Positions 25,198 through 32,779 of a DNA stretch of 64,000 nt are shown piece after piece (the stretch's first letter is position 1; each line of letters begins with the position of its first letter). The stretch covers positions 372,001 to 436,000 of the forward strand of contig NZ_BMVK01000001.1 in the NCBI RefSeq assembly GCF_014650675.1, given 5' to 3'. The position numbers and the translations under genes are program-made. Below the pieces are notes generated by a model. That model made no database searches and was not told where the DNA came from. It saw nothing but the letters and a program-made list of their open reading frames with translations. This DNA comes from Streptomyces anulatus (GTDB lineage Bacteria > Actinomycetota > Actinomycetes > Streptomycetales > Streptomycetaceae).

Positions 25198-26559
25198 CTA
25201 GACGCGCGAAAGGCGCTTGAGGAGCAAGACGGACGCGACCGGTCGCGCACCGGCCTTGGCCACGCCGTCCGCCACCTCCCGGTCGGTCGAGACGACCACC
25301 ACGGGCCGCCCCGGCGGTTCCGCGCGGGCCAGTTGACGGATCAGCTCGTCCGCCGTGACCCCGGCCTTGCTGAACAGCACCCGTACGCCCCGCGGCGGGG
25401 CCAGCAGCACCGGGGCGGCCAGCTCGGCCCCGTCGAAGACACAGGTCATCTCGGCGCCGGTCTGCGCCGCGAGCACCGAGAGCCCGCCCAGCAGCCTCAA
25501 CCGCTGCTTCTCCAGCGGCATCTGGGGATAGCCGGTCTTGGTGACGTTGTAGCCGTCCACGATGAGGTGGGCCTGCGGCAGCGCCAGCAGCTGGTCGAGC
25601 AGCGCCGGATCGGTCTCCGAAAGGGCCCTGGCGGCAATGTCCTTGGGCGACATCCGGCCGGGCTCCACCGCGTCCACGGTGTCGGCGGGGTGCGTCGTCG
25701 CCGGGGGGAGCGCCAGCTCCCGCCGCAGCCCCGAGGCCGCGTCCAGCACGGTGTCCAGCAGCAGCCTCAGCCGCATGTCCTCCACCGACCGGCCCTCGCG
25801 GGCGGCCCGGCGGCTCGCCTCCAGGGCCGCCTCGGCCTCCCCCAGCCGCCCCTTGAGACGGCGCGACTCGCTCTCCGCGGCGGAGAGCTGGGCGGCCGAC
25901 TCGGCGCGTACGGCGTCGGCCTCGGCGGCGCCGCGGCGCAGGGCGGCCTCGCCGCGCTTCACCTCGCTCAGGGCGCTGCGCAGCTTGCGGTGCAGCGACT
26001 CGGCCTCCTTGCGGGCCGCCTCCAGCTCGGTGCGCAGCCGCTCGGTCTCGGCGCGGGTATGGGCGCGGGCCCGCTCCAGCTCCTCGCGCAGGTGCTCCAG
26101 TTCGCGCCGGGTCTCCTCGTCGGCCCGTTCCGCGTCGGCGCGCTGGACCTCCTCGCCGGCCGACTCGACCAGCTTGACCCAGCCGACCGGGCGCAGCACA
26201 TAGGCGGCCGCGGCCACATCGAGGGGATCGGCGGCGGCGGGCGGCGAACCCGCCTCCAGCGCGCCGGTCAGCTCGGGCTGGGACTGGCCGAGCCGCTCTC
26301 CGATGCGCTGCCGGAAGAGGGCGTCGCTCTCCAGCGCGGCGGCCATCGCGTTCCCCGCGAACTTCGCCCGCCGGGTCGGGGTGAACCGGGCGTACTGCCG
26401 TAGCTGGGCGGGCAGTTCGGAGACGGTCAGGCCACCGAAGGCGTCCGAGACCAGCGCGATCACCCGCCGCCGGACACCCTCGGGCAGCGGACGGCCGAGC
26501 ACCTCCGCACCGCCGTCGGCCTCATCGGCCGGTCCGGCGCCGCTGGTCGGCTGATCCAC
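25198..26559 (-). CDS. NYN-domain protein (putative RNA-processing PIN-like nuclease)
   Basis: 453 residues in three parts: an N-terminal helical domain (about 20-145), a long coiled coil (about 145-270, EETRRELEHLREELERARAH and similar), and a C-terminal NYN/PIN-like domain (about 330-453) containing LIVDGYNVTKTGYPQ, TCVFDGAEL and VVVVSTDREVADG. The aspartates in VDGYN, FDG and STDRE are the expected metal ligands. NYN domains cleave RNA, so a role in RNA turnover or tRNA/rRNA processing is likely. Start GTG at 26559. It is followed by a single NlpC transcription unit and preceded by the zinc-ribbon gene 38 bases upstream on the same strand. Confidence 0.87.
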   Translation of the reverse strand: MDQPTSGAGPADEADGGAEVLGRPLPEGVRRRVIALVSDAFGGLTVSELPAQLRQYARFTPTRRAKFAGNAMAAALESDALFRQRIGERLGQSQPELTGALEAGSPPAAADPLDVAAAAYVLRPVGWVKLVESAGEEVQRADAERADEETRRELEHLREELERARAHTRAETERLRTELEAARKEAESLHRKLRSALSEVKRGEAALRRGAAEADAVRAESAAQLSAAESESRRLKGRLGEAEAALEASRRAAREGRSVEDMRLRLLLDTVLDAASGLRRELALPPATTHPADTVDAVEPGRMSPKDIAARALSETDPALLDQLLALPQAHLIVDGYNVTKTGYPQMPLEKQRLRLLGGLSVLAAQTGAEMTCVFDGAELAAPVLLAPPRGVRVLFSKAGVTADELIRQLARAEPPGRPVVVVSTDREVADGVAKAGARPVASVLLLKRLSRV

Positions 26560-26597
26560 CGTCCGTCACCCCATAGATGTGTGATGGGTGCGCTCCC

Positions 26598-26840
26598 TCA
26601 GGAAGCGGCACCCGGCCTGTCCACCAGTTCGATCTGGTCCACCGCGTTGCACCAACGACAGCGGACCGACTCGATGGTCTCACTGACGACCTCCCGCTCC
26701 TCGACACTCGACTCACCGGCCAGGTCGAGGTGCACGTACTCCACGACCTTGGAGGAACGGGTCACGTCGAAGCGCGTGAGGTTGCCGCACAGGGTGCAGC
26801 GCCAGCGGGTCGAGTCGGTCGGCAGGGGAACCGTCGTCAT
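26598..26840 (-). CDS. Small zinc-ribbon protein
   Basis: 80 residues with two CxxC pairs: CTLC near residue 16 and CRWC near 63, spaced as a zinc ribbon. Between them is a beta-rich segment (KVVEYVHLDL). No known enzyme motif; it could bind nucleic acid or act as an assembly factor. The ATG at 26840 has GAGGA eight bases upstream. It stops 38 bases before the NYN gene, so the two are probably cotranscribed and may act together on RNA (inference). Divergent from the rhomboid gene across a 194-base gap. Confidence 0.78.
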   Translation of the reverse strand: MTTVPLPTDSTRWRCTLCGNLTRFDVTRSSKVVEYVHLDLAGESSVEEREVVSETIESVRCRWCNAVDQIELVDRPGAAS

Positions 26841-27034
26841 CGTTTGCGTCCTCTTTCGTCGTTTCCAGGAGCCCGCGCCGGGCGCGCCGCCGCGACTCCA
26901 CCTGTCTACGTCAAGGATCTCGCGGTGCGCCGTCGAACTGCGGAAGTCCTGGCGTAACCCTACGGCCTCGCGTATAGGCATCGGCACGGCGAGGCGCTCC
27001 GTCCCGTTCTCCGCCGGTACGTCATGCTCTGTAC

Positions 27035-27784
27035 ATGATCGATTGGCGGCAGGCCGACTGGCGGACCACGGCCGGGCGGATCCGGGACGCGGCGGCATCC
27101 AGCGGCGCTCCGGTCACGTACGGACTGATCGCCGTCTGCGGGGTGATCTTCCTGATCAGCCCGCTCTCCGGGTTCGGCGGCGCGGCCTACGGGAGCGAGG
27201 ACGAACTGCTCGCCGCGCAGGCGCGGTACTTCGAGCGGTGGGGGGTGATCCCCGCCGAGCTGTGGGAGGGGTCGGCGCATGCGCTGACCACGCCGTTCAC
27301 CGCGCTGTTCGTGCACGGCAGCTGGCTGCACCTGCTGGGGAACCTGTTGTTCCTGTACGTGTTCGGCGCGATGGCCGAGGAGCGCATGGGCCGGGTGCGG
27401 TTCGCCCTGTTCTACGTGGGCTGCGGCTATGCGGCCCTGGTCTGCTACGCGGCGGCGCACGCGGACTCCGGGCAGACGCTGGTCGGGGCGTCGGGGGCGA
27501 TCTCCGCGGTACTCGGCGCGTTCCTCTACCTGTTCCCCAGGACCCGGGTGACCAGCCTGTTCCCGTTTCTCTTCTTCCTGCCGCTGCGCTTCCCCGCCTG
27601 GATGGTGCTGGTCTTCTGGTTCGGGCTCCAGTGGGCGGCGGCGCAGGGGGCGGGCAGCGGCCCGGGAGTGGCGTACCTGGCGCATGTGGCGGGCTTCGCG
27701 GCCGGGTTCCTCTGCGCCTGGGTGCTCCATGGGCGTAGGACTAGAGTGAAGGTTCCAGCCACCGAGGGAGACAGCCAGCCGTGA
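27035..27784 (+). CDS. Rhomboid-family intramembrane serine protease
   Basis: 249-residue integral membrane protease with six or so hydrophobic segments. Catalytic dyad: S153 in VGASGAISA and H217 in AYLAHVAGF; the HGSWLHLLGNLLFLYVFG block in the second segment carries the oxyanion histidine and asparagine. It should cut single-pass membrane proteins within or near the bilayer. The stop overlaps the next start as GTGA, so it is translated together with the small RAM-domain protein. No substrate is suggested by nearby genes. Confidence 0.92.
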   Translation: MIDWRQADWRTTAGRIRDAAASSGAPVTYGLIAVCGVIFLISPLSGFGGAAYGSEDELLAAQARYFERWGVIPAELWEGSAHALTTPFTALFVHGSWLHLLGNLLFLYVFGAMAEERMGRVRFALFYVGCGYAALVCYAAAHADSGQTLVGASGAISAVLGAFLYLFPRTRVTSLFPFLFFLPLRFPAWMVLVFWFGLQWAAAQGAGSGPGVAYLAHVAGFAAGFLCAWVLHGRRTRVKVPATEGDSQP

Positions 27785-28062
27785 TCACCGCGATCGTGCT
27801 CATCAAGACCAGCGTGGACCGGATTCCGGAGATCGCCGAGGCCATCGCCGCGCTGGACAGCGTCAGCGAGGTCTTCTCCGTCACCGGCACCTACGACCTG
27901 ATCGCCATGGTCCGGGTCGCCAAGCACGACGACCTCGCCGATGTCATCCCCGGCCGGATCAGCAAGATCCCGGGCGTCGAGGGCACCGACACCCACGTGG
28001 CGTTCCGTACGTACTCCCAGCACGACCTGGAAGCGGCCTTCGCCATCGGCCTCGACGCGTAG
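27781..28062 (+). CDS. Stand-alone Lrp/AsnC RAM-domain protein
   Basis: 93 residues comprising only the ligand-binding RAM domain of Lrp/AsnC regulators (IVLIKTSVDRIPEIAEAIAA, SVTGTYDLIAMVRV, THVAFRTYS). The DNA-binding helix-turn-helix is absent. Such stand-alone proteins form rings that bind amino acids and may modulate full-length regulators or enzymes. It is translationally coupled to the rhomboid (GTGA overlap). A 46-base palindrome terminates the unit. Confidence 0.88.
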   Translation: MITAIVLIKTSVDRIPEIAEAIAALDSVSEVFSVTGTYDLIAMVRVAKHDDLADVIPGRISKIPGVEGTDTHVAFRTYSQHDLEAAFAIGLDA

Positions 28063-28096
28063 GGCCTGGCAACGGGCCAGGGACACACCGGCGACG

Positions 28097-28142
28097 CACC
28101 TCGGCCGGGGACGGGCAGCGCTGCCCGTCCCCGGCCGAGGTG
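28097..28142. terminator. 46-base perfect palindrome, bidirectional terminator
   Basis: A 23-base arm starting CACCTCGGCCGG is followed directly by its exact complement, with no unpaired centre. It lies between the convergent stops at 28062 and 28160 and is followed by TTTCATC on the plus strand. Confidence 0.82.
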
Positions 28143-28159
28143 TTTCATCAGAACGTGTC

Positions 28160-29539
28160 TCAGATCCGGGCGGCCTCGCCGCGGTCCGGGACGCAGCGGC
28201 CGTCCTCGGTGCGGTAGTTCCACCGGGCGCCCTCGCGGACCAGCTCGGAGACCGCGCGCAGGAACCGGTCGATGTGCTCGTCGGGCGTACCGGCGCCGAA
28301 GCTGACGCGGATCGCGTTGAGCGAGCGCTCGCCCGGCTCGGCCTCCGGCGCGCCGCACTCGCCCGGGTCCTGCGGGTCGCTGCCGAGCAGGGTGCGCACC
28401 AGCGGGTGGGCGCAGAAGAGGCCGTCGCGCACGCCGATGCCGTACTCGGCGGAGAGGGCGGCGGCGAAGTGCGAGCTGTTCCAGCCGCGCACCACGAAGG
28501 AGATGACGCCGACCCGGGGGGCGTCGTCGCCGAACAGCGAGAGCACCTGCACCTCGGGCACCTCGGCGAGACCCTCGCGGACCCGGCCCACGAGCTCCTG
28601 CTCCCGGGCGACCAGGCCGTCGAAGCCCGCCTCGGTCAGGGCCTTGCAGGCGGAGGCGATGGAGTAGACGCCGATGACGTTGGGCGAACCGGCCTCGTGG
28701 CGGGCGGCCGTGGTGTGCCAGTCGACGTCCACGCCGCCGTCGGCGCGCCGGGCGACCTTGCGGGAGGCGCCGCCGCCCGCGAGGTACGGCTCGGCTGCCT
28801 GGAGCCAGTCGGCGCGGCCGGCCAGGACCCCGGAGCCGAAGGGCGCGTACAGCTTGTGGCCCGAGAACGCGACCCAGTCGACGTCCAGTTCGGCGATGTC
28901 CACGGGGTGGTGCGGGGCCAGCTGGGCGGCGTCGAGGACGATGCGGGCGCCGTGCGCGTGGGCGGCGGCGGCCAGTTCCTTCACCGGCCACAGCTCGCCG
29001 GTCACGTTGGACGCGCCGGTGACGCAGACCAGGGCGGGGCCGTAGGGGTCGCGGTCGGCGAGCGCGCGCTCCAGGCTCTCGACCGCCTGGGCGGGGGTGC
29101 GGGGCGCGTTGAGGTAGGTGACCTGGGCGTCGCGCCAGGGCAGCAGGGACGCGTGGTGCTCGGTCTCGTACACGAACACCTGGCAGTCGGCGGGGATCGC
29201 CGCGGCCAGCAGGTTGAGGGAGTCGGTCGTGGAGCGGGTGAAGACCACCTGGTCGTCCGCGCGGCAGCCGAGGAACTCCGCGACCGTGCGACGGCTGTTC
29301 TCGAAGAGGTCGGTGGAGAGCTGCGAGAGGTAGCCGGCGCCGCGGTGGACGCTGCCGTAGTACGGGGCGTACGCGGCGACGTCGTCCCAGACGCGCTGGA
29401 GGGCCGGGGCGCTCGCGGCGTAGTCGAGCGCGGCGTAGACGACCTCACCGCCGGTGACGAGCGGGACCGTGACGTTCTGCCCCAGAACGGGCAGCGGGTC
29501 ACAAATCGACGATTCGAGGGCAGCGGTGGGGACAGACAT
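28160..29539 (-). CDS. PLP-dependent class V aminotransferase / cysteine desulfurase-like enzyme
   Basis: 459-residue fold-type I PLP enzyme. K229 in FSGHKLYAPFG is the PLP lysine, D203 in VLDAAQLAPHH binds the ring nitrogen, and ETEHHAS (125-131) stacks on the cofactor. C376 in DGLFCAHP could be a persulfide-forming cysteine, but the loop is not the standard SufS or IscS one. The ATG at 29539 has GGGAG upstream. A SAM-IV riboswitch lies in the 300-base leader, so it belongs to methionine/sulfur metabolism; desulfuration or transamination of a sulfur amino acid is the best inference. Monocistronic, ended by the palindrome at 28097. Confidence 0.88.
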   Translation of the reverse strand: MSVPTAALESSICDPLPVLGQNVTVPLVTGGEVVYAALDYAASAPALQRVWDDVAAYAPYYGSVHRGAGYLSQLSTDLFENSRRTVAEFLGCRADDQVVFTRSTTDSLNLLAAAIPADCQVFVYETEHHASLLPWRDAQVTYLNAPRTPAQAVESLERALADRDPYGPALVCVTGASNVTGELWPVKELAAAAHAHGARIVLDAAQLAPHHPVDIAELDVDWVAFSGHKLYAPFGSGVLAGRADWLQAAEPYLAGGGASRKVARRADGGVDVDWHTTAARHEAGSPNVIGVYSIASACKALTEAGFDGLVAREQELVGRVREGLAEVPEVQVLSLFGDDAPRVGVISFVVRGWNSSHFAAALSAEYGIGVRDGLFCAHPLVRTLLGSDPQDPGECGAPEAEPGERSLNAIRVSFGAGTPDEHIDRFLRAVSELVREGARWNYRTEDGRCVPDRGEAARI

Positions 29540-29641
29540 GGCGAACTCCCGTAACAGGCAGGCGAAATCCATGCGCCGGCAGTACGCGGCAGCGCAGGGA
29601 GGGGGAAGAGAAAAGGGTGCGCGGAAAGAGGGCGATAAGCC

Positions 29642-29662
29642 CTAGCGCATTCGCTTGCTCAC
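29642..29662 (-). CDS. Possible six-codon leader ORF
   Basis: GTG AGC AAG CGA ATG CGC TAG (VSKRMR) with AGGGAG six bases upstream, between the SAM-IV aptamer and the structural gene. The ribosome site lies in the palindrome TCCCTAGGGA (29670-29679), so it could be masked by RNA pairing. Real translation is unproven. Confidence 0.35.
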   Translation of the reverse strand: MSKRMR

Positions 29663-29716
29663 AGAAGACTCCCTAGGGACCAGGACCCCGGGGGCTGGCA
29701 TCCGCTGGATGCCGAG

Positions 29717-29835
29717 GGGCCCGCGCTTGCCGCAGACCTCGCTGCCTGCGGCCTGGTCTTCACCCGGGGCACCCCGCCACGGACGGAGGGTTGCCGGACA
29801 GCGGGCCGGGGCCGTAGTCGCTGTCACTCATGACC
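29717..29835 (-). ncRNA. SAM-IV riboswitch
   Basis: On the minus strand: GGTCATGAGTGACAGCG, then GCCCCGGC, CTGTCCGGCAACCCTCC, GGCGGGGTGCCCCGGGTGA, AGACCAGG, and at the end GGCAAGCGCGGGCCC. These are the ordered conserved blocks of the actinobacterial SAM-IV class, including the P1 pair GGTC/GACC and the distal GGCAAGCGCGGG. It binds S-adenosylmethionine and should reduce expression of the class V PLP enzyme when SAM is plentiful. Confidence 0.92.
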
Positions 29836-29871
29836 TGCGCAGCATCTTGCCATACGTGTGTACACGCGCAA

Positions 29872-29900
29872 GGGCGCAGTCCGGCATCCGGACTGCGCCC
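29872..29900. terminator. Terminator beyond trpD
   Basis: GGGCGCAGTCCGG and CCGGACTGCGCCC form a perfect 13-bp stem with a 3-base loop. Confidence 0.7.
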
Positions 29901-29915
29901 TGTGTCACACCGTGT

Positions 29916-29937
29916 GCCCCGGAGGTGGCTCCGGGGC
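29916..29937 (-). terminator. First hairpin after trpD stop
   Basis: GCCCCGGAG, GTGG loop, CTCCGGGGC: 9 bp, just after the trpD stop codon at 29942. Confidence 0.55.
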
Positions 29938-29941
29938 GCGC

Positions 29942-31006
29942 TCAGGCGTTGCTGGCCGCCACCCAGCGCTCCAGGGCCCGCTTGGCGGCCCCGGAGTCGA
30001 TGGCCCCGGCCGCGACGAGCATCTTCGCCGCGAGCTGTTCGGTCAGCGTGCCGGGGCCCGGGTCCAGCGCGACCAGGGCCGCCGCCGAGTTGAGCAGCAC
30101 CGCCTCCCGTACCGCGCCGCCCTCGCCGTCCAGCAGCCGGCGGGCCACATCGGCGTTGTACGAGGCGTCGGCGCCGCGCAGCGCCTCGACGGGGACGATG
30201 GGCAGCCCGACGTCGCGCGGGTCGAAGGCCTCCTCGCGGACCGCGCCGTCGCGCACCACCCAGACCCGGGAGGTGGCGGTGGTGGTCAGCTCGTCGAGGC
30301 CGTCGTCACCGCGGAAGACCAGGGCCGAGTTGCCCCGGTCGGCCAGCACGCCCGCGACGATGGGCGCCATCCGGGCGTCGGCGACGCCGACCGCCTGGGC
30401 GCGGACCTGGGCCGGGTTCGTGAGGGGGCCCAGGATGTTGAACGTGGTCTGCGCGCCGAGTTCCTTGCGGGCCTTGGCGGCGTACCGCAGGGCGGGGTGG
30501 AACTTCACGGCGAAGCAGAAGGTGATGCCCGCCTGTTCGGCGACCTCGACGACCCGCTGCGGGGTCAGTTCCAGGTTGACGCCGAGCTTCTCCAGTACGT
30601 CGGAGGAGCCGCTGGCGGACGAGGCGGCCCGGTTGCCGTGCTTGACGACCTTGGCGCCGGTGCCGGCGATGACGATCGCGGACATGGTCGAGATGTTGAC
30701 CGTCTTGGCGAGGTCGCCGCCGGTGCCGACGATGTCGACGGTCCGGCCCGGCACCTGGATGGTGTTGGCGTGGGCGTACATCGCGCGGACCAGTCCGGTG
30801 ACCTCGTCGACGGTCTCGCCCTTGGCCCGCAGCGCGACGGCGAACCCGGCGATCTGCGCGTCGGTGGCCTCGCCGCTCATGATGCGGTCCATGGCCCAGG
30901 CGGTCTCGTCGGAGCTGAGGTTCTCGCCACGCAGGAGGGGGTTCAGGAGGCCGGGCCAGGAACGGTCCGCCACGCTGTCGCCGCCGTTCGGGGTCACAAC
31001 GTTCAT
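29942..31006 (-). CDS. trpD: Anthranilate phosphoribosyltransferase
   Basis: 354-residue enzyme of the second tryptophan step, joining anthranilate and PRPP. Motifs: PRPP/Mg site [15 protein letters not shown] (about 93-107), [15 protein letters not shown] (anthranilate and phosphate binding) and [10 protein letters not shown]. The ATG at 31006 gives MNVVTPNGG. It stands alone, far from trpEG at 4227, the usual scattered arrangement in Streptomyces. No leader peptide with Trp codons is seen upstream. It is in the same direction as the qcr genes but follows their terminator. Confidence 0.96.
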   Translation of the reverse strand: MNVVTPNGGDSVADRSWPGLLNPLLRGENLSSDETAWAMDRIMSGEATDAQIAGFAVALRAKGETVDEVTGLVRAMYAHANTIQVPGRTVDIVGTGGDLAKTVNISTMSAIVIAGTGAKVVKHGNRAASSASGSSDVLEKLGVNLELTPQRVVEVAEQAGITFCFAVKFHPALRYAAKARKELGAQTTFNILGPLTNPAQVRAQAVGVADARMAPIVAGVLADRGNSALVFRGDDGLDELTTTATSRVWVVRDGAVREEAFDPRDVGLPIVPVEALRGADASYNADVARRLLDGEGGAVREAVLLNSAAALVALDPGPGTLTEQLAAKMLVAAGAIDSGAAKRALERWVAASNA

Positions 31007-31074
31007 GGTCCGCTCCAGGGTCCACAGCCGGTCAGGAAAGATGGCTCCACCCTATCCAGCCGGGGGGACCGCGA

Positions 31075-31105
31075 AGAGCCCCGTCCATCGAATGGACGGG
31101 GCTCT
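31075..31105 (-). terminator. Terminator of the qcr operon
   Basis: AGAGCCCCGTCCAT and ATGGACGGGGCTCT form a perfect 14-bp stem with loop CGA, 24 bases past the qcrB stop. Confidence 0.87.
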
Positions 31106-31129
31106 CACGGTGGCGATCAGTTCAGGTGA

Positions 31130-32779
31130 TCAGTGGTGGCCGTGGCCCTCGCTGATCTCCTTGTACTCCTCGGGGGTGGCCTTGGGGATCTGGTTCCCGT
31201 CGGCGAAGTACCCCTTGCTGAGCTTGGCGCGCAGCTTCTGTACCGGGGAGATCCTGCGCTTGACGCCGTTCTCGTCGACCTCGGGGCCGAGTTCGAGCGG
31301 CTTGTACTGCTCGTGCGCCGTGAGCGTGTGCAGCTGCTCGGGGCTGAGCGGCTCGTGGATCTCGACGAACTCACCGTGCGGCAGGCGCTTGATGATGCCG
31401 GTCTCGCGACCGTGCAGCACCTTCTCCCGGTCGCGGCGCTGGAGGCCGAGGCAGATCCGCTTGGTGACGATGAACGCGATGACCGGTCCGACGAAGAAGA
31501 AGATCCGGACGAACCAGGTGATCGAGTTGATCGACAGGTGGAAGTGCGTGGCCCACAGGTCGTTTCCACCGCCGACGAGGCCGATGAAGTACGCCGTGAT
31601 CCAGGCGACGCCGAAGCCCGTACGGGTCGGGACGTTGCGCGGGCGGTCCAGGATGTGGTGCTCGCGCTTGTCGCCGGTGCCCCAGGACTCGATGAAGGGG
31701 TACACCGCGATCGCGGTGAGAACCACGCCGAAGCCGACCAGCGGGATGAACACGCCCAGGGCGAGCGTGTGGCCCCACAGGTTGATCTCCCAGCCCGGCA
31801 TCACACGCACCAGACCCTCGGCGAAGCCCATGTACCAGTCGGGCTGGGCGCCGGTGGACACCTGGTCGACCCGGTACGGGCCGATGGCCCAGATCGGGTT
31901 GATCGTGGCGATGGCCGAGATGGCCGCGATGACGCCGAAGACGAGGAAGAAGAACCCTCCGGCCTTCGCCATGTACACGGGCAGCAGCGGCATGCCGACG
32001 ACGTTCTTGTTGGTCCGGCCGGGGCCCGCGAACTGCGTGTGCTTGTGGTAGAAGACCAGGATCAGGTGCGCCACCAGCAGGCCGAGCATGATGCCCGGCA
32101 GCAGCAGGATGTGGATCGAGTAGAACCGGGCCACGAAGTCGTGACCGGGGAACTCGCCGCCGAACAGGAACATCGAGATGTACGTGCCGACGATCGGCAC
32201 GGACAGGATCGCGCCCTGGGTGAAGCGGACACCCGTACCGGAGAGCAGGTCGTCCGGGAGGGAGTAGCCGGTGAACCCGGTGAACATGCCGAGCACGAAC
32301 AGCAGGAAGCCGAAGAGCCAGTTGATCTCGCGCGGCTTGCGGAACGCGCCCGTGAAGAAGACGCGCATCATGTGCACGAACATGGCGGCCAGGAAGATCA
32401 GCGCGGCCCAGTGGTGGATCTGCCGCACGAGCAGACCACCGCGGACCTCGAAGCTGATCTTCAGCGTCGAGGCGTAGGCCTCGGACATCCGGATGCCCTG
32501 CATGGGCTCGTACGGACCGTGGTAAACGATCTCGCCCATGCTCGGCTGGAAGAACAGCGTCAGATACACACCCGTGAGGATGATGATGATGAAGCTGTAG
32601 AGCGCGACCTCACCGAGCATGAAGGACCAGTGGTCCGGGAAGATCTTGCGCATGTTGGCCTTGGCGAGGCCGTAGATGCCCAGCCGGCCGTCCGCCCAGT
32701 CGGCCACCCGCTCGCCGGCCGGAGCCTTGCGCCCGCTCGCCGGTCCGGCGGCGGAGGGGTTCTTTGTCGCAGTACTCAT
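31130..32779 (-). CDS. qcrB: Cytochrome bc complex cytochrome b subunit
   Basis: 549-residue membrane subunit of the actinobacterial menaquinol:cytochrome c reductase. It carries the haem-ligating histidines in IHHWAALIFLAAMFVHMMRV and FYSIHILLLPGIMLGLLVAH, the Qo-site block GTGVRFTQGAILSVP, and about eight or nine membrane helices, plus a C-terminal extension typical of actinobacteria. The ATG at 32779 overlaps the qcrA stop (ATGA). It is the last gene of the ctaE-qcrCAB run. Oxidises menaquinol and passes electrons to QcrC and QcrA. Confidence 0.96.
   Translation of the reverse strand: MSTATKNPSAAGPASGRKAPAGERVADWADGRLGIYGLAKANMRKIFPDHWSFMLGEVALYSFIIIILTGVYLTLFFQPSMGEIVYHGPYEPMQGIRMSEAYASTLKISFEVRGGLLVRQIHHWAALIFLAAMFVHMMRVFFTGAFRKPREINWLFGFLLFVLGMFTGFTGYSLPDDLLSGTGVRFTQGAILSVPIVGTYISMFLFGGEFPGHDFVARFYSIHILLLPGIMLGLLVAHLILVFYHKHTQFAGPGRTNKNVVGMPLLPVYMAKAGGFFFLVFGVIAAISAIATINPIWAIGPYRVDQVSTGAQPDWYMGFAEGLVRVMPGWEINLWGHTLALGVFIPLVGFGVVLTAIAVYPFIESWGTGDKREHHILDRPRNVPTRTGFGVAWITAYFIGLVGGGNDLWATHFHLSINSITWFVRIFFFVGPVIAFIVTKRICLGLQRRDREKVLHGRETGIIKRLPHGEFVEIHEPLSPEQLHTLTAHEQYKPLELGPEVDENGVKRRISPVQKLRAKLSKGYFADGNQIPKATPEEYKEISEGHGHH

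Larger units (their letters stand above)
29540..29941. other. 402-base region between trpD and the class V enzyme gene
   Basis: It holds, from right to left, two trpD-side hairpins (29872-29937), a possible promoter near 29836-29870 with TGTACA and TATGGC, the SAM-IV aptamer (29717-29835), a short GGCATCC/GGATGCC hairpin, a six-codon ORF (29642-29662), and about 100 bases of pyrimidine-rich leader before the ATG at 29539. No longer gene is supported. Confidence 0.7.

Noticed and set aside
29642..29827. 61-codon minus-strand ORF inside the SAM-IV leader
   Set aside because: Its first 50 codons are the aptamer itself; only the last six codons have a ribosome site and were kept as a possible leader ORF.
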